Assembly: GCA_947044365.1 (NCBI GenBank)
Contig: OX345646.1
Location: 5,979,678-6,043,677, forward strand
DNA length: 64,000 nt
Reading direction: 5' to 3'
Source of the DNA: Petrosia ficiformis
Taxonomy: Eukaryota; Porifera; Demospongiae; Haplosclerida; Petrosiidae
Shown in pieces: positions 21,792 through 39,245 of this stretch (position 1 is its first letter; each line of letters starts with the position of its first letter). Both the position numbers and the translations under genes were made by a program. The notes under the pieces were generated by a model. It did not search any database, was not told the origin of the DNA, and saw nothing but the letters and a program-made list of their open reading frames with translations.

Positions 21792-24700
21792 ATGAGTGAG
21801 TGTGATGTATACACATATATATAAATAGTGTGTATAATTATATATATATTATTATTAATAGATGCTATTGTCAGACATAATTATGAGAAAGAACAAGATG
21901 ATGAGTTAAACCTTAATGTTGGTGAATTTCTAACAGATGTTAGAAAGGTATTTATTTATTCCATGGTAAAACTAAATTTAGTGGAGCTTTGAAAAGTCCC
22001 TTGCATCAGCTAGGTTGATTATGTAGTGATGCTCGTACACAAAGCCACTGCAGCTTGCATAGAAGAGCAACTGTATTTATTAGTTAAAATATCAGCTATT
22101 ATTTGTAGTTAAATATTATGCTAGTTATTATACACACTTGTCTTTTGATTATACTATTATTTATTATGTAAGGTTGATGAGGGATGGTGTGAAGGTACGT
22201 TGAATGGTATAACAGGTATGTTCCCTGATAACTTTGTGGAGATACTACAGCCTACACAACACCCACCAGAACTGCCTAAATCAAGAGGTTAGAATATTTA
22301 TTACACAACAATAGATGCATGTACATACAGTATAACGTGTACAAATTATAGTACATATATGTACATGTAGTACATACATGTAGTACATACTTGTACACAT
22401 GTACATGTACTACATACTTGTACGCGTGTACATGTACTACATACTTGTGCCTATGTACATGTAACACATACTTGTACACATGTACATGTAGTACATACAT
22501 GTACACGTGTACATGTACTCCATACTTGTACTCATGTACATGTACTACATACTTGTGTATATGTACTACATACTTGTACACGTGTACATGTACTACATAC
22601 TTGTACGCGTGTACATGTACTACATACTTGTACTCATGTACATGTACTACATACTTGTACTCATGTACATTTGCTACATACTTGTATGCTTGTACATGTA
22701 CTACATACTTGTGTACATGTACTACATACTTGTACTACATACTTGTACTACATACTTGTACTCATGTACATGTACTACATACTTGTACGCGTGTACATGT
22801 ACTACATACTTGTACGCGTGTACATGTACTACATACTTGTGTACATGTACTACATACTTGTACGCGTGTACATGTACTACATACTTGTACTCATGTACAT
22901 GTACTACATACTTGTACGCGTGTACATGTACTCCATACTTGTGTACATGTACTACATACTTGTATGCGTGTACATGTACAATGAGCACTTGTTATTGTTT
23001 TTCTTTTGACGAAAATGTTATATAAACTATATAGTAGGATTAATGTTTTCTTTTCATTATCTTATTCAGGAATTTCAAGCAAATTACGCAGAGCTAAAGT
23101 TACATACAGTTATACTGCTGATAATGATGATGAATTATCACTTGAGTTGGGCCAGATTGTGGAAATATTGGACGAAGAAGAAGAAGGATGGTGGAAAGGT
23201 AGACTTAATGGAGTAGAAGGTGTTTTTCCTAGTAACTTTGTTGAGCCAATAGTGGAGCAATTGGAAGAAGATAACAAATGTTAGTAATGTATTCTATTTT
23301 TAGAATGAATTATATATTTAATTAGCTCCTGAGAAGAAGGGTCGTCCCCCATCAATGGTAGCTATGCCAGGATTAGGAGGTATTAATCCATTGGAATTAC
23401 GAAATAAGTTAAAACCAGTAATTCAAAATCCAAACCCACCACCTATTAGCCATGTGAGTCTAATCATGGTGATAATTAATATTAATTTATTCATTATTAT
23501 TACAGGGTCCTCCCATTCATACAAGTAAGCGCGATATTATAATGTCATTAATATTTTAATTTATTATCAGATAAACCTTTAGCTAGACCTCCAGGCCGAT
23601 CTGAACAAAAAGCTAAAGTGATGTTTAGCTATGTAGCAGACCAGGAAGATGAAGTCACTATTAAAGATGGAGACATTGTTGATGTACTTGAACAAGATAC
23701 TGGTCAAGATGGATGGTGGAGAATTAGAGCGGGAGGCAATGAAGGATTAGTGCCTGATAATTTCTTGGAATTAATCACTGAACAAGGTTTGTTAATTAAA
23801 TTCCTGTATATTAATTATCATCTTATCTTTCATTAGTGACTCCGTCTAGTAAACCACCACCTGTTGAGCCATACAATAATGTAAAGTATTAATAATGTAT
23901 TATAAATAATATATGTACTATATTCATATAGCCACCATTACCTCCTAAATCAACTAACGAAGTGCCTACCACTGTAAAACCAACTCGTTAGTGAGATAAT
24001 TAATTAGTTATAATTATTAATTAAAGTTCAATTAATTAGTTCCTGGTGCAAAATCCGTGTTACCCAAGTTACCAAGTAAAGTTGATATAGAAGAACACAA
24101 TATTGATGGTAAGTTACTATATGATGTAATAGATTATACATAATATCTTTAGTTTTAGACATACCTCGTAGAGAACTGTTAGATAATAGTAAAGCTAAAG
24201 ATAGACCAAAAAGAAATGCTGTTCGACCACCATCACAAAGAAATTCAGTTAGTTAATATTTGTTTAATACATCTTGTGTAACCTCTCTATCTCTTGAAAA
24301 TAGAATGTTGATGAACCTAGTGATGAGATTACGACACAAGAACAAGATGAAGAGAAAGGTCGGGAGAGGACAACTAGTAATTCTAAAGCTCCCTGGCAAG
24401 AAGAGATAAGCAAAAGAAAGGTATGCTTACAATTATTATCTGTGAATTTTAATTAGTAATTTTAATTAGAAACCTCCTGTACCAACTCCTGTACCAACTC
24501 CTGCACCAACTCCTGCACCAACTCCTGTACCAACTCCTGTACAACCCAAACCTCAACCTCAACCTCAATCCACTCGTCCTAAACCCTCCAGGACACCTAA
24601 GCCAGTAGTACCAGCACCACCAAGCAAACCTGCTGTTCTGGCAAAAGACAGATCTAATTCCCAAAGAGAAAGTCGTCCTCCTCCTCTAACCCAACCTCCA

Positions 24701-25045
24701 CCTCCATCTTCTACTACCCAGACTCCATCAAGTCCTGTACCCTCAAAGAGTGCTAGTACTAGTAATATTCCTTCAAAGGTTAGTTAGCAAATATTTATTT
24801 TATTATTAATTAATTATTCATTATTAATTATTCATTAACAGGACGGGAGGGATTCCCCATTAACAGTGACCTCGGGACAATGGAAAGAATCATTTGATAA
24901 ATTGAGTGAAGAATTTATAAAATTCCAGGAAGAAATGAAAGAAGAGATTAGAATACTAGTTGAAGATTTGGATTCTGAAAGGAAGAAAAGAGCCCAGCTG
25001 GAGATTGATGTTGATAGGTTGAAAAAATTTCGTGAGTTTCGATAA
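21792..25045 (+). CDS. SH3KBP1: CIN85/CD2AP-family adaptor with three SH3 domains
   Basis: An endocytic and cytoskeletal adaptor of the SH3KBP1 (CIN85)/CD2AP family. The first exon is only ATGA (21792-21795), and the next starts at 21862. SH3-1 (about residues 1-57) has the family's GMFPDNFVEIL. SH3-2 (about 75-132) has YSYTADNDDELSLELGQIVE, EEGWWKG and GVFPSNFVE. SH3-3 (about 202-255) has DGWWRIRAGGNEGLVPDNF. A Pro-rich linker follows, including a tandem (V/A)PTP run. The C-terminal coiled coil (SFDKLSEEFIKFQEEMKEE onward) matches the trimerising helix of the family. Domain order and C-terminus are canonical; vertebrate CIN85 and CD2AP split later, so either symbol would serve. The last exons lie in the segment duplicated after the N gap. 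An intron holds a large tandem array. Confidence 0.92.
22340..22985. repeat. GTACATGTAC-rich tandem array in an SH3-adaptor intron
   Basis: More than 20 variants of a roughly 24-30 bp unit combining TACTACATACTTGTAC with palindromic GTACATGTAC and ACGCGTGT. It lies between the SH3-1 and SH3-2 exons. Cys/Thr/Tyr-rich frames on both strands are shadows. Confidence 0.9.
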
Positions 25046-25312
25046 AAAGTGTAATACTGATTATATCTGTTTGACGTACCTTTTTTTAATATCCAGTATT
25101 TTGTTATAGAACACTTAAGTATTGTCAATTGTGTGTTTTACTTGTTTTACTTTGTTAAAAAATCTTATTACAATTATAAGTGATTTGTGATAAAGAAGAA
25201 AGCATGTTCAAGTGTCACATGATATATCATGTGATTGAAGGTAGGTGTTCCATACTGTTAGATTTTGTTGGACCACGCCTCTCTTAAGAAAAAGAACAAG
25301 ATTATAATGTGT

Positions 25313-27659
<2,347 letters not shown>

Positions 27660-27760
27660 TTAGCAACAAAACAAACACACCCAAATACAAATTGACCACG
27701 CCCAAACATTGTTACTAATTAAAATATTTTTTATTCATTAACACAAGAAATGCAAATAGT

Positions 27761-28562
27761 TTAACGATAGGATTTTTGGTAACGGGCACGAGCTCCAGGT
27801 CCTCCAAATTTCTTTGGCTCCGAGCGTCTAGGATCAGCAACAAGAAGGGTCCTATCATAACGTGTTAGCTGATCCCGAATTTCTTTCTTACTCGCTTCAT
27901 CAACATCTAATAAATCATTTTATAAATATTTAATGATGCGATTAATTTAACTCACATTTTTGATAATATGCAACTAATGCTTTACTGATGGCTTGTCTGA
28001 TAGCTATAAGAAAATGAATTTGATATATTATAACACTATACTTACACATAAATACATGTACATACACATGTACATATATATACATGTACATATATACACA
28101 TACATTATATAGTACACACAAACATCATACATGTACATATACCCATTATACATGTACATATATGTAATACTGACCATATACTTGTGAAACATGTCCACCT
28201 CCCCTTACTCTAACCCGCATATCAACACCCATGAATTTCTCTCTACCAAGCAGTAGTAATGGTTCCTCTAACTAAAATATAAACAATGGATCTTACTTAT
28301 AATGATAACAAACATATTTCATTGTCATCACAATTAAAAATGTCATATTATAACTCACCTTGTAACGAAGAGTTGCTGGCTCCATCAAGTGTAGAGGTTT
28401 ACCATTAACTTTAATAATACCATTGCCTTGTTTACAATGAGCTACAGCTGTGGCTGTTTTCTACACAACAACAAATAGTTCAATTATATATAAATAGTAA
28501 TATAGCAAATATCTTACCTTACGTCCAAATACCTGAACAGAAGGTCTTGGTCTCTTCTCCAT
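27761..28562 (-). CDS. RPS16: 40S ribosomal protein S16 (uS9)
   Basis: A small-subunit ribosomal protein whose C-terminal tail contacts P-site tRNA. It starts [15 protein letters not shown] at 28562, with introns splitting the rest. The C-terminus carries [38 protein letters not shown] and the invariant ending ARYQKSYR. About 147 aa, normal. The start codon is 74 bp from the divergent MRPL17 start. Certain identification. Confidence 0.97.
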
Positions 28563-28636
28563 ATTATTCTAAAGAACCATGTGGAGGATCACGTGATCAG
28601 TCTCTGACCGCACCCATACCCACGTGGTACTTTACA
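28563..28636. promoter_or_regulatory. 74-bp bidirectional promoter with two CACGTG boxes
   Basis: Between the RPS16 (-) and MRPL17 (+) starts lie GATCACGTGATC (28587-28598, a 12-bp palindrome) and CCACGTGG (28620-28627). Both centre on the CACGTG E-box bound by Myc/Max, USF or MITF/TFE factors, which are known regulators of ribosomal genes. Confidence 0.6.
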
Positions 28637-29136
28637 ATGAGACATGGAGTAAGTTTTAGGAAACTGGGAAGAGATAGATTACACAGATCATCACTACTAA
28701 AGAATCTTGCAACAGCTTTGATAAAACATGAACGAATAGTAACCACTTTAGCAAAAGGCAAAGAATTAAGACGAGTTGGAGACAGAGTGAGTGTATGTAT
28801 GTGTGTAGTGTATACATCATTATGTGATGTTATTGTGTTATTAGATGATAACTTTGGGAAAAAAAGGTGATAGTAATGCCAGACATAAAGCAACAATATG
28901 GATGAAGGTGTGTGCCATGTTTTATTTGAAGGTATATATTATAATGTATTGTTTGTTTACAGGAACCCTTACTAGTTTCAAAATTATTTGGATCACTAAA
29001 AGACCGATATTTAACACGTAATGGTGGCTATACACGTTTATTACGAATACCTAATCGTAAAGGTGACAATTCTCCTATGGCTGTTGTTGAATTAGTAGAT
29101 AATGAGTTACCTCATTTATTAAAAAACAAGAAATAA
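28637..29136 (+). CDS. MRPL17: Mitochondrial ribosomal protein L17
   Basis: bL17m of the mitochondrial large subunit. It starts [20 protein letters not shown], like bacterial L17, then [20 protein letters not shown] and KGKELRR. After an intron come [19 protein letters not shown], then [20 protein letters not shown] and VVELVD. Three exons, about 128 aa. An in-frame extension upstream of 28637 overlaps RPS16 and is unlikely to be used. Its stop lies 28 bp from the convergent small gene. Confidence 0.94.
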
Positions 29137-29164
29137 TTATGAATGTGTGTTGAATATTTGTGTG

Positions 29165-29746
29165 TTATTTGAGTCCGGTTGTAGTTGATTTACGAATCCC
29201 TGTTAATTGACTTAATTAATAATTATTAATTATAATTTGGTGCTTACTGTGTAGATTTGATGATTTTGTGGTGATATTTCAGTTGTATCTAATTAGTGTC
29301 ATTGATAATTAATTATAACGATTATAATTATACTTACAATCGGGTGGCGTTTCTCTGATTTCAATGGTTTCTAAGGTTTCTCCATTAAACATATTCTTAT
29401 CAATATTTTTCCGAGACTCTTGATGTGGATTATTGGTTGTATCACGAAGAACCAAACAGAAATCCTGTTAGTATACTAATAATATCCTATTCATATTACA
29501 CATTATATATACCTTTCCATGTTCTCTTTCCCACCAGTTACCTAATTCAGCTCGACATAGATCTTGTCTACGATGTATTTCTAAAAATCCATCAAACATT
29601 ATTTAAGATTAAATATATATAATTACCTTCTAATACTGCAGGAGGAACCAGTTTTATTGCTGCCATAAACTCTAATTTCTAATTAATAATATATGACGGA
29701 TTCATTTAGATTATGAAAGGACTTTTACCTTCAAATCTGCCTCCAT
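29165..29746 (-). CDS. Small uncharacterised protein, about 99 aa
   Basis: Exons join as MEADLK, then KLEFMAAIKLVPPAVLE, IHRRQDLCRAELGNWWEREH, an exon with VLRDTTNNPHQESRKN and MFNGETLETIEIRETPPDW, and a short last exon ending STTTGLK and TAA at 29167-29165. Phases agree at each junction. The product is charged, has no signal peptide or membrane segment, and I do not recognise a family. It is squeezed between MRPL17 (28 bp) and the dioxygenase (57 bp between starts). Confidence 0.55.
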
Positions 29747-29803
29747 TTTGTTTGTAATTGTGACCACACCCACTTAATTACTTGAAGGTGTGGCTCACTG
29801 ATT
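29747..29803. promoter_or_regulatory. 57-bp bidirectional promoter
   Basis: The shortest start-to-start distance in the window. It contains CCACACCCAC and AGGTGTGG boxes, opposed to each other, which could bind SP/KLF factors. Confidence 0.4.
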
Positions 29804-29985
29804 ATGGAGGTTGAAATTGTTGAAGAGTCTTTACCTTTAATCATTAGATCAAAAGTGGGGAATGAATCAGTCACTTTCCTTAAGAATTGGATTACAGAAA
29901 ATAAAGAATGGATTGAAGCAAAGCTCTTAGAACATGGTTTGTAGTAATATTATTATAGTGTGATGACATCAAATATATATATGTA

Positions 29986-30017
<32 letters not shown>

Positions 30018-31159
30018 GGTGCAATAATGTTTCGTGGTTTCTATATCACTGAGGGTATACATTTTGAACAAGTTGTACAGAAATTCCAACCTGAATTGAG
30101 TAATGAGTACAGAGGTACTTCACCAAGACAAGCTATCCCAGGGACACAGGTAATGCACTGCTAAATAACCTTATATATATAGTATTATTAATATCTTTTA
30201 AAGTTTGTGTTCTCAGCTAGTGAAATACCATCCTTCATGCCAATACCACAACATTTAGAAATGTCTTTTCTGCGAAGTCCACCTAGAAATATTTTCTTTT
30301 GTTGCTTGGAAGCACCGACCTCATTTGGAGGAGAAACAACATTGTGTGATTTCAAGAAAGTCTATGACGAATTAGATACTAATATCAAGAATGAATTTGA
30401 AACAAAAAAGGTATAATCTCCTTTTTTAATCTATTTATAAATAGATATATCATTTCTCAGGTGACTTATATACGAAATTACAATGGTAGAAAAACTTTCC
30501 TAACAGATCCAACAATGCTGAAGGGATGGCAGGATGTGTTTGATACCAATGATAAGGAAACCGTTGAGAAAGAATGTCGTAAAAATGCAATCGATATTCA
30601 ATGGAAAAAAGGAAATGGATTACGTCTTATTAATACAGAATCAGCTATTGAGAAACATCCTGATACTGGTCACAAAGTGTGGTTTAATCATGCTGGAGTA
30701 TGTCCCTAGTAATTATTGATTAATTATTGCTACCTCTAAAATTCCAGGTATTTCATTGGTCAGTGATAGCTGCTGAGTATTACCGGATCTATAAACACAG
30801 TGGTTGGATTAGATTCTTTTTCTTGTGGTTGATAGCTCTTGTTGCTAAATTCTTTTTCTTGCATATATTTGGTTCTGATAATGTAGGGTTTCATACTCGA
30901 TTTGGTAATGGAGACGAGATACCGAGCCGTTATCAATCTCATTTAGGAGATATTATATGGAGAAATATGGTGTTTAATAGATGGGAGAAAGGAGATATTG
31001 TTATGATTGATAATTTCAGAGTATCACATGGTAGACAGGTATAATTATATGAATATTAATATTAGTATTTATTGTTAATTATTTCATTAGCCGTACAGTG
31101 GCAGAAGGAAGGTTGTTGTGTCTTGGTCTAAACCGACACTAAAACCAAGTTACACTTGA
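29804..31159 (+). CDS. TauD/TfdA-type Fe(II)/2-oxoglutarate dioxygenase
   Basis: A 355-aa enzyme in six exons of the clavaminate-synthase-like/TauD family. Iron ligands are visible as HLE (about 105-107, after MPIPQ) and the distal His in VSHGRQ (about 330). The 2-oxoglutarate-binding Arg follows in YSGRR (about 338). FRGF near the N-terminus and SFGGETTLCDF are family features. Substrate is unknown. Odd: residues about 256-277 (WIRFFFLWLIALVAKFFFLH) form a membrane-like hydrophobic stretch inside the catalytic fold. A true transmembrane segment there would separate the two iron-binding motifs, so a surface or membrane-associating insertion is more likely. Confidence 0.85.
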
Positions 31160-31442
31160 AATACAATTGTTATAACAGTGTTATATAATACTTATTTTTA
31201 TTTGTTATTCTTGTTTTTAAAAACTAAAATATTTTTATACATAACTAATGATCATCAAGGGAATAATAAGGATACCGTAAATATCCTAATAATTAGAAAA
31301 CTAGTCATGTTGTGATATGTAATCTAAAGAAGTCAGCTAACAGTGACCAGTGTTTGTGAAGTGAGACTATATACTTAATTATACTAATGGTAATTTATAT
31401 ATTATTGTTATACCTGGCTTATAGGTTAAGATACAGATACAG
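31160..31442. other. Upstream region of the PDZ-GEF gene
   Basis: AT-rich spacer between the dioxygenase stop and the PDZ-GEF start. No motif stands out. Confidence 0.35.
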
Positions 31443-34092
31443 ATGGATGAAGAAACTATTTTTACAAAACGTTTTGTTGATGGAATTCAGAAATCTCATG
31501 AAGAGAGAACTGATTCAGTTAGTACTATTAATAGTTATACTATATATATGTGTTAATTATGTGTGTGTGTGTACTAAATTATTTGTTTTGTGAATGTCTT
31601 CTAAATTTATTGTTTCAAATCATGTGTATATATATATATCTATTGTGGAATGTGATATATTTGGGAGTATACATAAGTATGTATATGAATATATATATGT
31701 GTGTGAGTATGTGATAATGTGTATATATATATATATAAAATGTATGTTTGTGTATATGTGTCATTGTGTGTGAGTGTATGTATATATATATGTATATACA
31801 TATACATACATACATACACATACCTACATGTACACATTGTCACAAATACACACATACACGTGATTGAGGTGTAGTGATAGTGAAGTGTTATTATATGACA
31901 GATAAGTTGGTTATTACCCAGTATATAGTAATGTTTTAAAACATGTCTCATAATGATATCATGGTGATTATGATAATAGGGATATTACCTTTATCAGTTA
32001 CTATATAACTACAAAACTCATTTTAACTAGTAATAGTATTATATAGTAAGTAGCTATTGTTTCTGTGTTATAGTGAACGTGTTATTGTCACTCAATTAAC
32101 ATATATTGCTTTAATTAAATATAATTATATTAATTAATATTTACTTAATATGGAGTGTTGATAAGTTATGTATATAATTAAACTATGAATATGATTATAC
32201 ATTTCACACCAGGAGACTGAATATTTGTGTCATGTTTTAAAGAAATTGAGTGAATTCCTAACTTTTGATACAGAGGCTCTGAGGTTAGCTATTTATATAA
32301 TTTAAAATATAATTAATATCAATATTCTATCAGGAATCTTCTTCAATTTGTTTCATATCAAACAATACCTGAAAATTCTGTATTATACAGGTGAATTTTG
32401 ATTGGTTAGTTTTTATAATACATTGATCTGATTGGTTTATTTTCCCTCCTAGTCCTGGTGAGACAGCGTATTGTTGGTACTATATTGTTAATGGTAGTGT
32501 AATGATATCAAATATATATTTCTATTCTGCTGGATGTAGCTTTGGTCAATGTGTGGACACCAACTTGAGAACTGACAAATGTTTAGTACTGGAGGATACC
32601 AGTCTCTTAAAGGTACTATATAATAATGATCATTTACTAAAACAGTTTTCATAACAGTGTCTGGACAAATTTACATTATTATTTAAGTAATTTAGTTTCT
32701 GAACTAAAAACAACAGTACAGATGTATTTATAATCATAGTTCTTAATTATAGATTAACTATAATGAGAAAGAGTTAGAGAGATTTGTTCGCAGAGCATCA
32801 ACTTGTATCAGTGGATCATCATTGACTAACAGTATGGAGTTATCTTTAGTAAGAGCCATTACTAATGAAGAACAGGACCACACATTGTTACTAGTACAAA
32901 GAGATGAGCCCATTAGTCTCTCTGATGGAGAACTGATGAAAGATAGTGAAAAAACTACACCACTTAAAGTTAGTCACATGACTCTCACATGACTTACTAA
33001 TAATGATGTATTTTATAGGATAATGAAGGTTCACGTGATGCTGGCTGGTGTCTGAATAGTAGTAAAAGAGCTCAGAGTTATGATAGTGATCAGTTAGTTA
33101 ACATCATGTTATGATATCCATCATAACATCCATTTTATTTATTAGTTTCAAATTTGATGAGTCAGCAATACGAACTCTCTCTGCATCTAATGATAGTTTA
33201 AACAGAGCTGTTGAGGATGACCCTATTCGTTTAGGAGATGAAGACGATGATGAGCATTTATCAAGGGAAGGAAAAGTGAAACTGAGAGACAAACGAAAAG
33301 TTGCTCATAGAAGAAGTGCCCCACCCACTCATAACAGATCATTAAGAGATTCAGTTGGATCACTGGATTATTTATCAGAGAGTCAGGTTGATGTAGATTC
33401 TGATGATGAAGAATCTGTCCAATCAGAAGTGAGTATCATGATGATGTCATAGTGATATCATCAGCATATACTATTACAGACCTCCAGCATGGATTCAGTC
33501 TATGAAGTTTTAAGTAAACCTTCTTCAGAGAGAACTAACGAAGATATTGGTATGTTATTAATTAATGTAGTTAATTAATTGTTATTATTATTATTGTAGA
33601 AAGAGTCATGGATGTTTTACAATACATGCCTGTAAGGAATATAATGTTTATAATTATAAATATATTGTCATGATATAAATACAGGCATTTTCTAATATGA
33701 CATCAAACATTCGAGAAGCAATATTTCATGTTTTATTACTAACTACAATACCTGAGGAAGGCCATGTACTCATTAACAATGGAGACGAGGTTATATATTG
33801 TTTATTAATGTTACCATGGTGATATACAGCGACTCACCTTTCAGGTTGACAAGTGGTATGTTGTTCTACATGGTCAACTACGTCTCATTAGAGATTCAAA
33901 TCCTGATAAAATACTTCATATCGGAGAATCATTTGGGGTGTCTGTCAGTTTGAAGGTATTACCACACAGAGGCCGACTAGTGACTGCTACTAAAGACTGT
34001 CAGGTAATTACTTCCTGTTTATTATTAACTACTTCCTGTTTACTATTACCTACTTCCGGTTTATTATTAACTACTTCCTGTTTACTATTACC
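31443..34092 (+). CDS. RAPGEF2: PDZ-GEF 5' half, cut by the assembly gap
   Basis: Identical to the start of the complete gene at 41524: MDEETIFTKRF, first cyclic-nucleotide-binding-like domain, acidic Ser-rich linker, and part of the second. The last coding exon here ends at 34003 (CQ), and the sequence stops at the N run. It is not a separate gene or a truncated paralogue if the duplication is an artefact. Confidence 0.85.
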
Positions 34093-34292
34093 NNNNNNNN
34101 NNNNNNNNNNNNNNNNNNNNNNNNNNNNNNNNNNNNNNNNNNNNNNNNNNNNNNNNNNNNNNNNNNNNNNNNNNNNNNNNNNNNNNNNNNNNNNNNNNNN
34201 NNNNNNNNNNNNNNNNNNNNNNNNNNNNNNNNNNNNNNNNNNNNNNNNNNNNNNNNNNNNNNNNNNNNNNNNNNNNNNNNNNNNNNNNNNNN
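34093..34292. other. Assembly gap, 200 N
   Basis: Exactly 200 N, a typical placeholder length. Its left edge coincides with the end of copy 1 and its right edge with the start of copy 2. Confidence 0.99.
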
Positions 34293-35126
34293 AGAAATGC
34301 TGTTCGACCACCATCACAAAGAAATTCAGTTAGTTAATATTTGTTTAATACATCTTGTGTAACCTCTCTATCTCTTGAAAATAGAATGTTGATGAACCTA
34401 GTGATGAGATTACGACACAAGAACAAGATGAAGAGAAAGGTCGGGAGAGGACAACTAGTAATTCTAAAGCTCCCTGGCAAGAAGAGATAAGCAAAAGAAA
34501 GGTATGCTTACAATTATTATCTGTGAATTTTAATTAGTAATTTTAATTAGAAACCTCCTGTACCAACTCCTGTACCAACTCCTGCACCAACTCCTGCACC
34601 AACTCCTGTACCAACTCCTGTACAACCCAAACCTCAACCTCAACCTCAATCCACTCGTCCTAAACCCTCCAGGACACCTAAGCCAGTAGTACCAGCACCA
34701 CCAAGCAAACCTGCTGTTCTGGCAAAAGACAGATCTAATTCCCAAAGAGAAAGTCGTCCTCCTCCTCTAACCCAACCTCCACCTCCATCTTCTACTACCC
34801 AGACTCCATCAAGTCCTGTACCCTCAAAGAGTGCTAGTACTAGTAATATTCCTTCAAAGGTTAGTTAGCAAATATTTATTTTATTATTAATTAATTATTC
34901 ATTATTAATTATTCATTAACAGGACGGGAGGGATTCCCCATTAACAGTGACCTCGGGACAATGGAAAGAATCATTTGATAAATTGAGTGAAGAATTTATA
35001 AAATTCCAGGAAGAAATGAAAGAAGAGATTAGAATACTAGTTGAAGATTTGGATTCTGAAAGGAAGAAAAGAGCCCAGCTGGAGATTGATGTTGATAGGT
35101 TGAAAAAATTTCGTGAGTTTCGATAA
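34293..35126 (+). pseudogene. 3' fragment of the CIN85/CD2AP-like adaptor
   Basis: Contains only the last exons (Pro-rich linker and coiled coil), starting within an exon at the gap edge with no promoter or SH3 domain. It duplicates 24212-25045 and is most likely an assembly copy, not a genuine pseudogene. Confidence 0.85.
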
Positions 35127-35393
35127 AAAGTGTAATACTGATTATATCTGTTTGACGTACCTTTTTTTAATATCCAGTATTTTGTTATAGAACACTTAAG
35201 TATTGTCAATTGTGTGTTTTACTTGTTTTACTTTGTTAAAAAATCTTATTACAATTATAAGTGATTTGTGATAAAGAAGAAAGCATGTTCAAGTGTCACA
35301 TGATATATCATGTGATTGAAGGTAGGTGTTCCATACTGTTAGATTTTGTTGGACCACGCCTCTCTTAAGAAAAAGAACAAGATTATAATGTGT

Positions 35394-37740
<2,347 letters not shown>

Positions 37741-37841
37741 TTAGCAACAAAACAAACACACCCAAATACAAATTGACCACGCCCAAACATTGTTACTAAT
37801 TAAAATATTTTTTATTCATTAACACAAGAAATGCAAATAGT

Positions 37842-38643
37842 TTAACGATAGGATTTTTGGTAACGGGCACGAGCTCCAGGTCCTCCAAATTTCTTTGGCT
37901 CCGAGCGTCTAGGATCAGCAACAAGAAGGGTCCTATCATAACGTGTTAGCTGATCCCGAATTTCTTTCTTACTCGCTTCATCAACATCTAATAAATCATT
38001 TTATAAATATTTAATGATGCGATTAATTTAACTCACATTTTTGATAATATGCAACTAATGCTTTACTGATGGCTTGTCTGATAGCTATAAGAAAATGAAT
38101 TTGATATATTATAACACTATACTTACACATAAATACATGTACATACACATGTACATATATATACATGTACATATATACACATACATTATATAGTACACAC
38201 AAACATCATACATGTACATATACCCATTATACATGTACATATATGTAATACTGACCATATACTTGTGAAACATGTCCACCTCCCCTTACTCTAACCCGCA
38301 TATCAACACCCATGAATTTCTCTCTACCAAGCAGTAGTAATGGTTCCTCTAACTAAAATATAAACAATGGATCTTACTTATAATGATAACAAACATATTT
38401 CATTGTCATCACAATTAAAAATGTCATATTATAACTCACCTTGTAACGAAGAGTTGCTGGCTCCATCAAGTGTAGAGGTTTACCATTAACTTTAATAATA
38501 CCATTGCCTTGTTTACAATGAGCTACAGCTGTGGCTGTTTTCTACACAACAACAAATAGTTCAATTATATATAAATAGTAATATAGCAAATATCTTACCT
38601 TACGTCCAAATACCTGAACAGAAGGTCTTGGTCTCTTCTCCAT
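37842..38643 (-). CDS. RPS16: RPS16, second copy
   Basis: Identical in all stretches compared to 27761-28562, with the same introns. An intron-for-intron identical ribosomal gene copy argues for an assembly artefact. Confidence 0.85.
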
Positions 38644-38717
38644 ATTATTCTAAAGAACCATGTGGAGGATCACGTGATCAGTCTCTGACCGCACCCATAC
38701 CCACGTGGTACTTTACA

Positions 38718-39217
38718 ATGAGACATGGAGTAAGTTTTAGGAAACTGGGAAGAGATAGATTACACAGATCATCACTACTAAAGAATCTTGCAACAGCTTT
38801 GATAAAACATGAACGAATAGTAACCACTTTAGCAAAAGGCAAAGAATTAAGACGAGTTGGAGACAGAGTGAGTGTATGTATGTGTGTAGTGTATACATCA
38901 TTATGTGATGTTATTGTGTTATTAGATGATAACTTTGGGAAAAAAAGGTGATAGTAATGCCAGACATAAAGCAACAATATGGATGAAGGTGTGTGCCATG
39001 TTTTATTTGAAGGTATATATTATAATGTATTGTTTGTTTACAGGAACCCTTACTAGTTTCAAAATTATTTGGATCACTAAAAGACCGATATTTAACACGT
39101 AATGGTGGCTATACACGTTTATTACGAATACCTAATCGTAAAGGTGACAATTCTCCTATGGCTGTTGTTGAATTAGTAGATAATGAGTTACCTCATTTAT
39201 TAAAAAACAAGAAATAA
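38718..39217 (+). CDS. MRPL17: MRPL17, second copy
   Basis: Same as 28637-29136, with the same 74-bp divergent promoter and CACGTG boxes. Confidence 0.85.
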
Positions 39218-39245
39218 TTATGAATGTGTGTTGAATATTTGTGTG

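Noticed and set aside
22276..23025. Cys/Thr/Tyr-rich proteins (CTTYLYACT type) up to 197 aa
   Set aside because: They arise from the GTACATGTAC tandem array in an intron, appear in several frames and strands, and have no conserved domain.
24449..24664. Arg/Trp/Tyr-rich minus-strand frame
   Set aside because: It is the antisense shadow of the Pro-Thr-rich linker of the SH3 adaptor.
33938..34333. Open frame crossing the gap
   Set aside because: It spans 200 N and ordinary intron repeats; the coding exon ends at 34003.
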